Part shown: piece after piece, positions 8,220 to 16,917 of the stretch
How positions within the stretch are numbered: the stretch's first letter is position 1
How the letters are laid out: each line of letters opens with the position of its first letter
Assembly: GCF_000377905.1 (NCBI RefSeq)
Contig: NZ_KB898871.1
Location: 221,001 to 285,000 of the forward strand
Reading direction: 5' to 3'
DNA length: 64,000 bases
DNA from: Thioalkalivibrio sp. ALMg11
GTDB taxonomy: Bacteria; Pseudomonadota; Gammaproteobacteria; Ectothiorhodospirales; Ectothiorhodospiraceae
Program-made: the position numbers and the translations under genes
The notes under the pieces: generated by a model
Told to the model about the DNA's origin: nothing
What the model saw: the letters and a program-made list of their open reading frames with translations, nothing else
Database searches by the model: none

Positions 8220-9620
8220 CTAGCGGTGACTGAACTGCGAGGTCACCTCGAGCGGTTCGATATGGCCCTCGCGGTCGGTAATGACGAAGCGGAAAGGCTG
8301 CGGCGAGGGGGTACCCGCGGGCACGTCGTAGCGCACGCGTGCCACGACGGTCAGCCGTTCCCCAGGCTCCAGACGGATGCGTTCCACCTGTCCCAGATCC
8401 AGCTCGGCACCCTCCAGCCCCGCCAGGCCGATCTCGAAGTCCAACTCCCGATCCGCGGTGTTGTTCAGGCGGATCTCGTAGCCATTCTGGGTCCGGCCAT
8501 CGGACATCTGGACGTAGAGTGGCTGGCGCACCTGGTTGACGTTGGCGTCCACCGGCGGGCGGCCGAGGATACTGGCGACCAGCGCCACGACCACGATAAG
8601 CACTGCGGCCCCGTAGCCAAGGGTCTTGCCCCTCAGGACACGGGTCTTGCCACCCTCCTGCTCGCGTTCCGAGGTGTAGCCAATCAGGCCGCGTGGCCAG
8701 CCCTGCTTGTCCATAATGGTGTCACAGGCATCGATGCACAGCGCGCAGTGGATGCACTGGACTTGCAGCCCGTCGCGGATATCGATGCCGGTCGGGCACA
8801 CCTGCACGCAGTAGCCACAATCAATGCAGTCACCCACGCCCTTGGCCTGACGTTCCTCGCGGGTCTTCAGTCCGGCCTGAACCTTCGCGCGGCCCGCCGA
8901 CCCTTCGCCACGGGTTTCGTCATAAGAGACGATCATGGTGTCACGGTCGAACATCACGCTCTGGAAGCGGGCGTAGGGGCACATGAAGGTGCAGACCTGT
9001 TCGCGCGCCAATCCGGCAAAGGTGTAGGTCGTGGCCGTCAGGATGCCGGTGGTCAAGTATGCCGCGTAGACCGCCTGCCCGGTAAAGAAGTCGCTCACGA
9101 TCGAGGGCGCATTACCCCAGTACAGGACGAAGCCGAGGCCGGTGGCGAAGGCCACGAACAGCCAGGACAGGTGGGTCAACCCGTACTTGAAGAGCTTTTC
9201 GCCACTCCACGGCTGCTTGGCCAGGCGCAGGCGGGCGGGCCGTTCGCCCTGGATCTTGCGCTCCAGCCACATGAAGACGTCGGTCCACAGTGTCTGGAAG
9301 CAGAAATAGCCGCAGAACACCCGTCCGGCGACACCCGTGACGAAAAACAGCAGCAAGGCAGCCACGAGCAGGAAGCCGGCCAGCCAGAAGATGTCCTGCG
9401 GGTAGACGACCAGATCGAAGATGTGAAACTGACGGCCCGGAATGTCGAACAAGACCGCCTGATTGGGGCCGTATTCGCGCTCCCAGCGGACCCAGGGCAG
9501 GCCGAAGAACACGCCGTAGGCGAGCAACAGGATGCCGGTCTTCAGATTGCGGAAACGCCCCTTGACCGACCGCGGATGGATCGGGATGCGTGCCTCGTAC
9601 AACGGCTGGGCCTGGGACAT
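8220..9620 (-). CDS. ccoG: cbb3 oxidase accessory protein CcoG (polyferredoxin, RdxA/FixG)
   Basis: CcoG is a membrane ferredoxin-type protein that reduces Cu(II) to Cu(I) for cbb3 assembly. The 466-residue product has an N-terminal cytoplasmic region, several membrane helices, a CGYFCFQTLW segment and two classical 4Fe-4S clusters (CIDCGYCVQVCPTG and CIHCALCIDACD). A last helix is followed by an Ig-like C-terminal domain of about 120 residues. It is the first gene after the terminator that ends ccoNOQP and probably has its own promoter in the 180-base gap. Confidence 0.93.
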   Translation of the reverse strand: MSQAQPLYEARIPIHPRSVKGRFRNLKTGILLLAYGVFFGLPWVRWEREYGPNQAVLFDIPGRQFHIFDLVVYPQDIFWLAGFLLVAALLLFFVTGVAGRVFCGYFCFQTLWTDVFMWLERKIQGERPARLRLAKQPWSGEKLFKYGLTHLSWLFVAFATGLGFVLYWGNAPSIVSDFFTGQAVYAAYLTTGILTATTYTFAGLAREQVCTFMCPYARFQSVMFDRDTMIVSYDETRGEGSAGRAKVQAGLKTREERQAKGVGDCIDCGYCVQVCPTGIDIRDGLQVQCIHCALCIDACDTIMDKQGWPRGLIGYTSEREQEGGKTRVLRGKTLGYGAAVLIVVVALVASILGRPPVDANVNQVRQPLYVQMSDGRTQNGYEIRLNNTADRELDFEIGLAGLEGAELDLGQVERIRLEPGERLTVVARVRYDVPAGTPSPQPFRFVITDREGHIEPLEVTSQFSHR

Positions 9621-9691
9621 CTAAACCTCCCGGAGTTTTATCCGGCAGAGTGGGGCGGCTGCAAGGCGCGCCCTGGCATCGGGTTCCTTCC

Positions 9692-9741
9692 AAAAAAGCA
9701 GGGGCGCCCTCGGGCGTCAAACAACCCGGCGGGCACCCCTG
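9692..9741 (-). terminator. Intrinsic terminator after ccoP
   Basis: On the minus strand, an 11-bp stem with one mismatch (9741-9731 against 9709-9699) is followed by a run of T (AAAAAA on the plus strand at 9692-9697). It separates the structural operon ccoNOQP from ccoGHIS. Confidence 0.75.
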
Positions 9742-9799
9742 TAGTTATCGCGGGAAGCACCCGGCCCCGGGGCTCCCCATACGGTCAACAGATCCGCGT

Positions 9800-10729
9800 T
9801 TACTGCCCGCCACCCAGCGAATGCACGTAGGCGGTCAGCATCTTGATCTCCGCATCGGACAGGCGGTCCGCGAAGGCGGGCATCTCGCGCTGGGCGCCGT
9901 TGCGAACGAAGTTCGCCACCAGACGCTGACGCTCGCTGTCGCTTTCCGCACCGCGCACGTCCACCAGACCCCACAGATCATTGGTCAAGTTGGGCGCGCC
10001 CTGGGAGGCCAGGCCCTGGGCATCCATAGCATGGCACTGGTAGCAGCCGCCGTCCGTACCGGTAAAGATTCGTTCACCGGCATCGGCTTCGTCCTGGTCG
10101 ACGCTATAGTCGTTCAGCGACAGTACGTAGGCGGCGACCTGGTTCAGCTGATCGCCGTCCAGGGTGTCGCGGTAACCGGGCATGTAGCCCAGGCGGCCCT
10201 GGTGCAGGGTTTCCTCGATTTGCTCCACGGTGCCGCCCCACTTCCAGTGGTCGTTGCGCAGATTCGGGTACTGCCCCACTACGCCCGCACCACCGACCTG
10301 ATGGCAGGCAGCACACCAGGTCCCGAAGGAGCCCTGGGCGTAGGCGTTGACGAAGCTCATGCTCTCGGCGTCCTGCAGGATGGTTTCGTAATCCTGGGCC
10401 GCGACCTGTTCGAGCATTTCCCGCTGACGCACGGCGTAGGTACCGGTCTGCATGTCCTTGGCCAGCAGCGCACGGGTATTCCAGTGCATCGTCCGTTCTT
10501 CGCCATTCTGCTCGAACGTGATCGTGTTGAAACCCTTGGTGAAGCTGTCACCGATCGGCCAGGCCGGATAGATCAGCCAGTACACCACAGCGAAGACGAT
10601 CGTGGCGTAGAAGCCCCACAGCCACCAGCGCGGGAGCGGGTTGTTGTATTCCTGGAGGTTCCCGTCCCAGACGTGCCCAGTGGTCTCGACCTGGTTCGGG
10701 TCCTTTTCACGGTTGTCCTGTGTGCTCAT
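9800..10729 (-). CDS. ccoP: cbb3-type cytochrome c oxidase subunit III CcoP (diheme)
   Basis: CcoP is the diheme c-type subunit that passes electrons to CcoO/CcoN. The 309-residue product has an N-terminal WDGNLQEYNNPLPRWW signature, one membrane helix at about residues 36-55, and two heme c sites, CAACH at 139-143 and CYQCH at 229-233, with methionine ligands downstream (for example YMPGY). Length is normal. Its start overlaps the ccoQ stop by four bases (ATGA). Confidence 0.96.
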   Translation of the reverse strand: MSTQDNREKDPNQVETTGHVWDGNLQEYNNPLPRWWLWGFYATIVFAVVYWLIYPAWPIGDSFTKGFNTITFEQNGEERTMHWNTRALLAKDMQTGTYAVRQREMLEQVAAQDYETILQDAESMSFVNAYAQGSFGTWCAACHQVGGAGVVGQYPNLRNDHWKWGGTVEQIEETLHQGRLGYMPGYRDTLDGDQLNQVAAYVLSLNDYSVDQDEADAGERIFTGTDGGCYQCHAMDAQGLASQGAPNLTNDLWGLVDVRGAESDSERQRLVANFVRNGAQREMPAFADRLSDAEIKMLTAYVHSLGGGQ

Positions 10730-10944
10730 TGCTCGTCACTCTCGGTTTTGTCACGCCGGGCCACGGGCTCCCGATGTGAATCATCGTCATCCAGAGGAAT
10801 GTAGCGATACGTCTCGAACTTCTGGGCGCGCCGCCGATTGGAGAACAGGAAGATCACGACCCCAATAAAGGTGCCCATGAAGAGCAACAGGGCGACCATC
10901 TTGCTGTTGCCCATGTCCGTGATCCATTCCCACATTCCCATCAT
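10726..10944 (-). CDS. ccoQ: cbb3 oxidase subunit CcoQ
   Basis: CcoQ is a small membrane subunit that stabilises the cbb3 complex. The 72-residue product has one membrane helix at about residues 17-35 followed by NRRRAQKFE and an acidic stretch, the usual CcoQ layout. It lies between ccoO and ccoP with an 18-base gap upstream and a 4-base overlap downstream. Confidence 0.85.
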   Translation of the reverse strand: MMGMWEWITDMGNSKMVALLLFMGTFIGVVIFLFSNRRRAQKFETYRYIPLDDDDSHREPVARRDKTESDEQ

Positions 10945-10962
10945 GCTTGCGCCCGCTCCTCC

Positions 10963-11697
10963 TTACCGAAACTCGGCAAAGTGTCCGTCGTCGTATTCGC
11001 TAAAGTCGACCATCGTCCCGAGGACCTGGAGATAGGCCACGAGCGCATCCATTTCGGTGATGGTCCCAGGGTTGCCGTCAAAGTTCTCGGTCTGGGCCTG
11101 CTGAACCAAGCTGTCCTCGGCGTTGCGGATGTCGAACATCCGGGCGTGCTCTTCACCGAACTTCTCGACGTTGGCCTCGTATTCCTCTTCGGTGAGCGAG
11201 TACGGCACACCGACTCGCTTCAGCGCGATCATCCGACGGTCGATATCGGAGTAATTCAGCGGGGTCTCCGCCAGCCAGGGATAACCCGGCATGATCGACT
11301 CTGGTACCAGCGACTGCGGATCAATCATGTGCTGGACCTGCCACTCGTTGGAGTACTTGCCGCCAACTCGGGCCAAGTCCGGGCCGGTGCGCTTGGAGCC
11401 CCACTGGAACGGATGGTCGTACTGCGACTCGGCCGCCAGCGAGTAGTGGCCGTAGCGCAGCATCTCGTCACGGAACGGGCGCACCATCTGAGAGTGGCAG
11501 GCGTAGCAGCCCTCGCGGAGGAAGATGTCGCGCCCCCTCTGCTCCAACGGGGTGTACGGACGCACACCGTCCACTTCCTCGATCGTGTCGTCGATGTAGA
11601 ACAACGGCACGATCTCGACCAGGCCGCCGACGCTGATCACCGCAAGGGTGAGGATGATCAGCAGGCCGGCATTGGTTTCAACGCTTTCATGCTTCAT
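10963..11697 (-). CDS. ccoO: cbb3-type cytochrome c oxidase subunit II CcoO (monoheme)
   Basis: CcoO is the membrane-anchored monoheme cytochrome c subunit. The 244-residue product has one N-terminal membrane helix (about 10-32), the heme site CYACHSQMVRPF at 64-75, and the family segments YGHYSLAAESQYDHPFQWGS and GPDLARVGGKY. A Met ligand lies in the IMPGYPWL region. It starts 19 bases after the ccoN stop. Confidence 0.96.
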   Translation of the reverse strand: MKHESVETNAGLLIILTLAVISVGGLVEIVPLFYIDDTIEEVDGVRPYTPLEQRGRDIFLREGCYACHSQMVRPFRDEMLRYGHYSLAAESQYDHPFQWGSKRTGPDLARVGGKYSNEWQVQHMIDPQSLVPESIMPGYPWLAETPLNYSDIDRRMIALKRVGVPYSLTEEEYEANVEKFGEEHARMFDIRNAEDSLVQQAQTENFDGNPGTITEMDALVAYLQVLGTMVDFSEYDDGHFAEFR

Positions 11698-11716
11698 GGG
11701 TCTAGTCTCTCCCTAA

Positions 11717-13201
11717 TCAGGCCGTGCGGGCTTCGGCGGACGCAGCCTGGGCCTCGCGGGCCTCGGCCTTGATGCCCGAGCGAATGGTCATCGCGATGTT
11801 GAACGCCATGATCAGCATGCCGGCGAGGAAGAACCCGCCACCGATGGCGCGCACCACGTACGGCTTGTGCAGGAACACCACCGACTCGGTAAAGGTGTAG
11901 GCGAGGTTCCCGTACTGGTCGAAGGCACGCAGCATCAGGCCCTGACCAATACCGGCCACCCACATCGCAGTGATGTACAGCACGATCCCGATGGTCGCCA
12001 GGAAGAAGTGCACGTACACCAGCTTCAGGCTGTACAGGTTCACGTTCCAAAGCCGCGGCATCAGGTGGTACAGGGAGCCGAAGGTGATCATCGCCACCCA
12101 GCCCAGGGCACCGGAATGCACGTGGCCCACGGTCCAGTCGGTGTAGTGGGACAGCGCGTTCACGCTCTTCAGCGACATCATCGGGCCTTCGAAGGTCGAC
12201 ATGCCGTAGAACGCCAGCGCAGTGATCAGGAACAGCATGATCGGGTCGGTGCGCAGTTTGTCCCAGGCACCCGACAGGGTCATGATCCCGTTGATCATCC
12301 CGCCCCAGGAGGGCAGCAGCAGCAGGATGGAGAAGGTCGCCGCCAAGGTGGAGACCCAGTCCGGCAGGGCCGTCCAGTGCAGGTGGTGCGCGCCCACCCA
12401 CATGTACAGGAAGACCAGCGCCCAGAAGTGGATAATGGACAGCTTGTACGAGTAGATCGGACGTCCGGCCTGCTTCGGCACGAAGTAGTACATCATCCCG
12501 AGGAAGGCCGCGGTGAGGAAGAAGCCTACCGCGTTATGGCCGTACCACCACTGGCGCATAGCGTCCTGCACCCCGGAGAAGATGGGGTAGGACTGCGTGT
12601 GGAAGAGGCCGACCGGCACCTCGATGTTATTGAAGATGTGCAGCAACGCAGTCGCCAGGATGAACGACATAAAGAACCAGTTCGCCACGTAGATATGCGG
12701 CTGGTTCCGGCGCAGCAGGGTCATCAGGAAGACCATGAAATAGGCCACCCAGACCACCAGGATGATCAGGTCGATCTGCCAGTTGAATTCGGCGTACTCA
12801 CGACCCTGGGTGATCCCCATCGTGTAGCTGATCACGCCGAGGACCAGCGCCAGGTTCCACCCGTAGAAGGTGAAGCTCGCCATGGAGTCACTCCACAGGC
12901 GAGTCTGACAGGTCCGCTGAACCACGTAATACGAGGTGGCGAACAGCGCGTTACCCCCGAAACCGAAGATCACGGCCGTGGTATGGACCGGACGGAAACG
13001 TCCGAAGGTGATCTGCGCGATATCGAAATTCAGGAACGGGAACGCCAACTGCGAGGCGATCCAGACGCCGGCGGCCATCCCGAACACGCCCCAGAGGACG
13101 GCGGCAATGGCAAACCGCTTGATGATCGCGTAGTTGTACTGCTCGGAAGTCGCGACTGACGCTGCGGGTGCGGCACCCGCCGTAGTGGCTGCTTGTGACA
13201 T
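11717..13201 (-). CDS. ccoN: cbb3-type cytochrome c oxidase subunit I CcoN
   Basis: CcoN is the catalytic heme-copper subunit that reduces oxygen at low tension. The 494-residue product has about 12 membrane helices and the expected conserved His residues ([58 protein letters not shown]). The ATG at 13201 has an AAGGTGG ribosome-binding site; the frame is open further upstream but without a better start. It heads ccoNOQP. An FNR box lies about 196 bases upstream. Confidence 0.96.
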   Translation of the reverse strand: MSQAATTAGAAPAASVATSEQYNYAIIKRFAIAAVLWGVFGMAAGVWIASQLAFPFLNFDIAQITFGRFRPVHTTAVIFGFGGNALFATSYYVVQRTCQTRLWSDSMASFTFYGWNLALVLGVISYTMGITQGREYAEFNWQIDLIILVVWVAYFMVFLMTLLRRNQPHIYVANWFFMSFILATALLHIFNNIEVPVGLFHTQSYPIFSGVQDAMRQWWYGHNAVGFFLTAAFLGMMYYFVPKQAGRPIYSYKLSIIHFWALVFLYMWVGAHHLHWTALPDWVSTLAATFSILLLLPSWGGMINGIMTLSGAWDKLRTDPIMLFLITALAFYGMSTFEGPMMSLKSVNALSHYTDWTVGHVHSGALGWVAMITFGSLYHLMPRLWNVNLYSLKLVYVHFFLATIGIVLYITAMWVAGIGQGLMLRAFDQYGNLAYTFTESVVFLHKPYVVRAIGGGFFLAGMLIMAFNIAMTIRSGIKAEAREAQAASAEARTA

Positions 13202-13308
13202 GACTTTTCCACCTTGCTGCGGGGAACACGGATGTCCCGATGGTTCGGGGGCGTGAACTCTACCCCATTCTGGGCGCACAAAAAACCAAGACCGCCTGGA
13301 TCACTCGG

Positions 13309-13314
13309 ATATTA
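13309..13314 (-). promoter_or_regulatory. Possible -10 element of the ccoN promoter
   Basis: The minus strand reads TAATAT here, about 108 bases before the ccoN start. There is no good -35 at 17 bases, as expected for an activator-dependent promoter. The perfect FNR box would then be centred near -101, a class I type position. Tentative. Confidence 0.3.
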
Positions 13315-13396
13315 AGCACGATCAGGGGAACTTTTTGACCGCGTCAAGAATACATCGTCCACGAGCGCCGAGGCGAGCGACCGATGGGCCGATTCC

Positions 13397-13410
13397 TTGA
13401 TCTGGATCAA
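13397..13410. promoter_or_regulatory. FNR/ANR box upstream of ccoN
   Basis: TTGATCTGGATCAA is a perfect match to the FNR palindrome TTGAT-N4-ATCAA. It lies upstream of ccoN, the classical FNR/ANR target. It is identical in all 14 bases, including the non-conserved centre, to the box at 22851-22864. On the minus strand the bioC stop codon TGA is part of the half-site. Confidence 0.85.
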
Positions 13411-14279
13411 GCAATCGGCTGGACCGGGATTACCCGCCCCTCCGGGCGCGATGGCGGCGGCGCATCCGGCACCCAGGCATGGCCGTAGATCACCTCCCAG
13501 GTTGCCGGCAGACGACCCTCCACACCGAAGTCGCGCGCGTAGGCCTCAGCCACCGCAACCAGGCGGCGCGGACCGAACAGGCCCGTTGACCGGCCCGACA
13601 GGGCATTGCGCACCCCGACCCCGCGCAGGTCGCGAATCAACCCGGTCAGATCCGGGTAGGTCAGGGTCAGGGCCTCCTGGTCCATCACCGGATCGGCAAA
13701 CCCGGCGCGCACCAGGGCATCGCCAATGTCGTGCATATCCATGAAGGCGTTCACATGCGTCCCCGCCCCGCCGTCCACCGCCGCGAAGGCGGCCCGCAGC
13801 TCGCGCAGGGTGTCGGGACCGAAGGTGGTGAACATCCAGAGCCCGCCCGGGCGCAGGATACGCCGCACCTCGGTGAAGGCCTGATCCAGGCTGGCGCACC
13901 ACTGCAGGGCTGAACTGGAAACCGCCAGGTCGAAGGATTGCTCCGCCAGCGGCAGCGCCTCGAGATCGCCGCAGACCACCTGCGGCCGACGCAGCCAACG
14001 CCCGCGGCGGCGCGCACGCGCGACCATCTCCGGGGCGAAATCGACCCCGGCCAGGCGGGCTTTGCGATAGCGGCGGCTCAAGTGATCCAGGGCCTCGCCG
14101 ATGCCACAGCCGAGATCCACGACCTGCTCCGGCTGCATGCGAATCCAGTCCAGCCGGCCCAGCATTCGCTCCTGCACCTCGCGCTGCAGGACCGCGTGCT
14201 CCTCGTAGGTGGACGCCGCCCGCGCGAAGGACTCGCGGACCCGCGCCTTGTCGAGATCGAAGCTGTCGGGTCGGCTCAT
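13407..14279 (-). CDS. bioC: Malonyl-ACP O-methyltransferase BioC
   Basis: BioC methylates the free carboxyl of malonyl-ACP so that fatty acid synthesis can make the pimeloyl chain for biotin. The 290-residue product is a class I SAM methyltransferase with motif I VVDLGCGIGEAL, the SSSALQWC segment typical of BioC, and RPGGLWMFTTFGPDTLREL. The start (MSRPDSFD) overlaps the bioH stop by four bases. The stop codon lies within the FNR box of the next operon. Other biotin genes are not in the window. Confidence 0.92.
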   Translation of the reverse strand: MSRPDSFDLDKARVRESFARAASTYEEHAVLQREVQERMLGRLDWIRMQPEQVVDLGCGIGEALDHLSRRYRKARLAGVDFAPEMVARARRRGRWLRRPQVVCGDLEALPLAEQSFDLAVSSSALQWCASLDQAFTEVRRILRPGGLWMFTTFGPDTLRELRAAFAAVDGGAGTHVNAFMDMHDIGDALVRAGFADPVMDQEALTLTYPDLTGLIRDLRGVGVRNALSGRSTGLFGPRRLVAVAEAYARDFGVEGRLPATWEVIYGHAWVPDAPPPSRPEGRVIPVQPIA

Positions 14280-15100
14280 GCGGATTTCCCTGCGCTGCAC
14301 TGATTCAAGAACTCGGCGACAAAAGCGGCCAGCGGCCGCGGGCGCGCGAACCACTCCGCGTGGCCGCCCACGCCGCGGACGATCCGACTGGCGGGTCGCA
14401 GCCCGTGCAGATCGTCCGCCACGGCGGCCGGCACAAGGGCATCGCCCACCTGCAGCCAGGCCGCCGCCGGCACCTCCAGGCCCGCCCAGACGGACCGAAG
14501 ATCCGCCGCCTCCAGTAGCGCGAGGCCGGCCTGCAGGCCCTCCGGCGAGGCCGGGGCGGCCTGCAACTGCGCCGCAAGCCGGCGGGCGAGCGAAGCGGCA
14601 TCCAGGCTGCCGCGCGCACAGAGCATCGCCAGGCGGCGCTCCAGCCGGCGGCGATCTCCCCCGAGGGCGGCACGAAAACCCTCCAGCTCGGCCAGGGGCA
14701 GGGCGGCCGGCCAGTCGTCGGCCCTCGCAAAGCGCGGCGTAGCCCCGATCAGCAGCACCCCCTGGGGCCCCGACCATTGGCGCGCGGCGGCCAGCGCGAC
14801 CAGCCCGCCCAGAGACCAGCCGGCCCATACCGGACACTCCACATCTGCTGGCAGCGAAGCGATCAGCGCCGCCGCGGTGCGCTCGGCATCCGCCAGCGTC
14901 TCGGCATCGCCGGCCGCCCCGTGCCCAGGCAGGTCCGGCGCCAGCACCTGCGTGGCGCCTGGGAGTGCGGCCCGCAGCGGGGCCCACACCGCGCCGGAGA
15001 AGCCCCAGCCATGCAGGAGCACCAACGTCGGGGTGCATCCCTGCGGCTTCGCAGCGCTCACGTCAGCGCCCTGAACGACAACCACCGGCTTGCGTATCAT
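14276..15100 (-). CDS. bioH: Pimeloyl-ACP methyl ester carboxylesterase BioH
   Basis: BioH removes the methyl group from pimeloyl-ACP methyl ester, ending the BioC-dependent pathway. The 274-residue alpha/beta hydrolase has the oxyanion region LLHGWGFSG, the nucleophile elbow GWSLGG, an Asp in LQVGDALVP and a His in GGHAEWFARP, so the triad is complete. It is coupled by a 4-base overlap to bioC and starts 47 bases from the divergent plsY. Confidence 0.88.
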   Translation of the reverse strand: MIRKPVVVVQGADVSAAKPQGCTPTLVLLHGWGFSGAVWAPLRAALPGATQVLAPDLPGHGAAGDAETLADAERTAAALIASLPADVECPVWAGWSLGGLVALAAARQWSGPQGVLLIGATPRFARADDWPAALPLAELEGFRAALGGDRRRLERRLAMLCARGSLDAASLARRLAAQLQAAPASPEGLQAGLALLEAADLRSVWAGLEVPAAAWLQVGDALVPAAVADDLHGLRPASRIVRGVGGHAEWFARPRPLAAFVAEFLNQCSAGKSA

Positions 15101-15147
15101 GTGCGGTCGAATCCTCTCGCCAAACCGCGCAGGCAGGCTGACCGCTC

Positions 15148-15765
15148 ATGGGCATTACAATCGGCATCATCATCGCGTATCTGCTGGGATCGCTTTCCAC
15201 GGCCATTCTGGTCAGCAAGCTGCTGCGCCTGCCGGACCCGCGCACCACCGGCTCGAAGAACCCCGGCGCCACCAATGTACTGCGCTCGGGCGGCAAGACG
15301 GCGGCCATCATCACGCTCATCGGGGATGTCGGCAAGGGCTGGCTGCCGGTGTTCGTCGCCCTGCAGCTGGACCTGTTTCCCGGCTGGGCGATCGGCCTGA
15401 TCGGCCTGGCCGCCTTCCTCGGGCACGTGTTCCCGGTGTTCTACCGCTTCCAGGGCGGCAAGGGCGTGGCCACCGCATTGGGCGTGATCCTCGCCATCAG
15501 CCCGCTGGTCGGCGGGCTTGTGCTGCTCACCTGGCTCGTCGTCGCCGCCATCTGGCGCTATTCGTCGCTGGCCGCCCTGGTCGCCGCCGGCATGGCCCCC
15601 GTGTACATGGTCCTGCTGGGCATGGACCACTGGATCAGTGCCGCCGTGGCCCTGATGAGCGTGATCCTGTTCATCCGTCACGACGCCAACATCCGCCGCC
15701 TGATGCGCGGGGAGGAATCGCGGATCGGCCAGAAGGACAAGGCACCGGCGGCGCCGAAGGAGTAA
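15148..15765 (+). CDS. plsY: Glycerol-3-phosphate acyltransferase PlsY
   Basis: PlsY is an integral membrane enzyme that transfers an acyl group from acyl-phosphate to glycerol 3-phosphate, the first step of phospholipid synthesis in the PlsX/PlsY route. The 205-residue product is hydrophobic and carries the family motifs GSKNPGATNVLRSGG near residue 38 and HVFPVFYRFQGGKGVATALG near residue 93. A polar tail of about 20 residues is present. It is divergent from bioH and convergent with tsaD. Confidence 0.94.
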   Translation: MGITIGIIIAYLLGSLSTAILVSKLLRLPDPRTTGSKNPGATNVLRSGGKTAAIITLIGDVGKGWLPVFVALQLDLFPGWAIGLIGLAAFLGHVFPVFYRFQGGKGVATALGVILAISPLVGGLVLLTWLVVAAIWRYSSLAALVAAGMAPVYMVLLGMDHWISAAVALMSVILFIRHDANIRRLMRGEESRIGQKDKAPAAPKE

Positions 15766-15776
15766 CCCTTCGGCCC

Positions 15777-15810
15777 GCGGATGGGTTTACAAATCCGCAG
15801 TCCCATCCGC
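15777..15810. terminator. Possible hairpin between convergent plsY and tsaD
   Basis: GCGGATGGG (15777-15785) and CCCATCCGC (15802-15810) form a perfect 9-bp inverted repeat with a 16-base loop. There is no T run, so a terminator role is only suggested by its place between convergent genes. Confidence 0.4.
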
Positions 15811-15818
15811 AGACCACT

Positions 15819-16841
15819 TCATGCCGCAGCGGGCGGCGTCAGCTCCGCCAGCGGCCAGCGCGCCCGCGCCGCAACCACCGGCGCCCCGGTTTCCGCCACC
15901 TGGCCGGCCTGCAATCGCCGCAGGCCGGCCAGCGCGATCATCGCCCCGTTGTCGGTGCAGAATTCGGGCCGCGGGAAATACACCGGCACCCCCTGACGCT
16001 GCGCCATCGCCCGCAGGCCGGCGCGCAGCGTGGTGTTGGCGGCCACCCCGCCGGCCACCACCAGCGCCGGGGCCCCGGTTTGATCCAGGCCACGCCGGGT
16101 CTTCTCCACCAGGGTATCGGTCACCGCCTCCTCGAAGGCGCGGGCGACATCCTCCGGCCGGTAGACCTGTTTCTTCAACGCGGTCAGCACCGCAGTCTTC
16201 AGACCGGAGAAGCTCATGTCCAGCCCCGGGCGGTCGAGCATCGGGCGCGGCAGGCGCAGGGCATCCGAACGCCCCTGCTCGGCCAAACGCGCCAGCGCCG
16301 GCCCACCCGGATAGCCCAGCCCCAGCAGCTTGGCGGTCTTGTCGAAGGCCTCGCCGGCGGCATCGTCAATGCTCTCGCCGACCAAGTCGTAGTCGCCCAG
16401 GGCACGCGCGTGAATCAGCTGGGTATGCCCGCCGGAGACCTGCAGCACCAGGAACGGGAAATCGAGCCCGGTATCCTCCAGAAACGGCGCCAGCAGGTGG
16501 CCCTCCAGGTGATGCACGGCCAGCGCCGGAATGCCCCAGCCCCAGGCCAGGGAGCGCGCCACGGAGGCCCCAGTCAGCAGCGCCCCCAGCAGCCCTGGCC
16601 CACCGGTGTAGACCACCGCATCCAGGTCGTGGCCGTCCACGCCCGCCTCGTCCAGCACGGCGCGCACCAGCGGCAACAACCGCTGGATATGATCGCGCGA
16701 GGCCAGCTCCGGCACCACGCCGCCGTAGACGGCATGCAGGTCGGTCTGACTGTACAGCCGGTGCGCGAGCAGGCCCCGGTCCGCGTCGATCAGCGCCACA
16801 CCCGTCTCGTCGCAGGAAGTCTCGATGCCCAGTACGATCAT
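15819..16841 (-). CDS. tsaD: tRNA N6-adenosine threonylcarbamoyltransferase TsaD
   Basis: TsaD transfers threonylcarbamoyl to A37 of tRNAs that read ANN codons. The 340-residue product starts with the [19 protein letters not shown] motif of the ASKHA fold, has [12 protein letters not shown] and the metal-binding HHLEGH motif near residue 110, and ends with [20 protein letters not shown]. Length is normal. rpsU, often adjacent, is absent here; the neighbour upstream is a MidA-type gene 76 bases away. Confidence 0.96.
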   Translation of the reverse strand: MIVLGIETSCDETGVALIDADRGLLAHRLYSQTDLHAVYGGVVPELASRDHIQRLLPLVRAVLDEAGVDGHDLDAVVYTGGPGLLGALLTGASVARSLAWGWGIPALAVHHLEGHLLAPFLEDTGLDFPFLVLQVSGGHTQLIHARALGDYDLVGESIDDAAGEAFDKTAKLLGLGYPGGPALARLAEQGRSDALRLPRPMLDRPGLDMSFSGLKTAVLTALKKQVYRPEDVARAFEEAVTDTLVEKTRRGLDQTGAPALVVAGGVAANTTLRAGLRAMAQRQGVPVYFPRPEFCTDNGAMIALAGLRRLQAGQVAETGAPVVAARARWPLAELTPPAAA

Positions 16842-16917
16842 CGCGCAAGCATGCCGGGTTTCGCAGACCGCACCAAGCAGCCCCTGCCGCGCCGCGCCAT
16901 TGCGTTCGGGCTAGGCT

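Noticed and set aside
8148-8222. Frameshifted C-terminal extension of ccoG
   Set aside because: Another minus-strand frame continues past the ccoG stop for about 26 codons, but CcoG already has a full-length Ig-like end and no extension is expected.
13335-13347. Second FNR box near ccoN (TTGACCGCGTCAA)
   Set aside because: The spacer between half-sites is three bases instead of four and the half-sites are TTGAC, so it does not fit FNR.
13407-15038. A single 543-codon minus-strand gene spanning bioC and most of bioH
   Set aside because: Only its last 290 codons are real (bioC). The upstream part is the wrong frame of bioH, which has a complete catalytic triad in its own frame.
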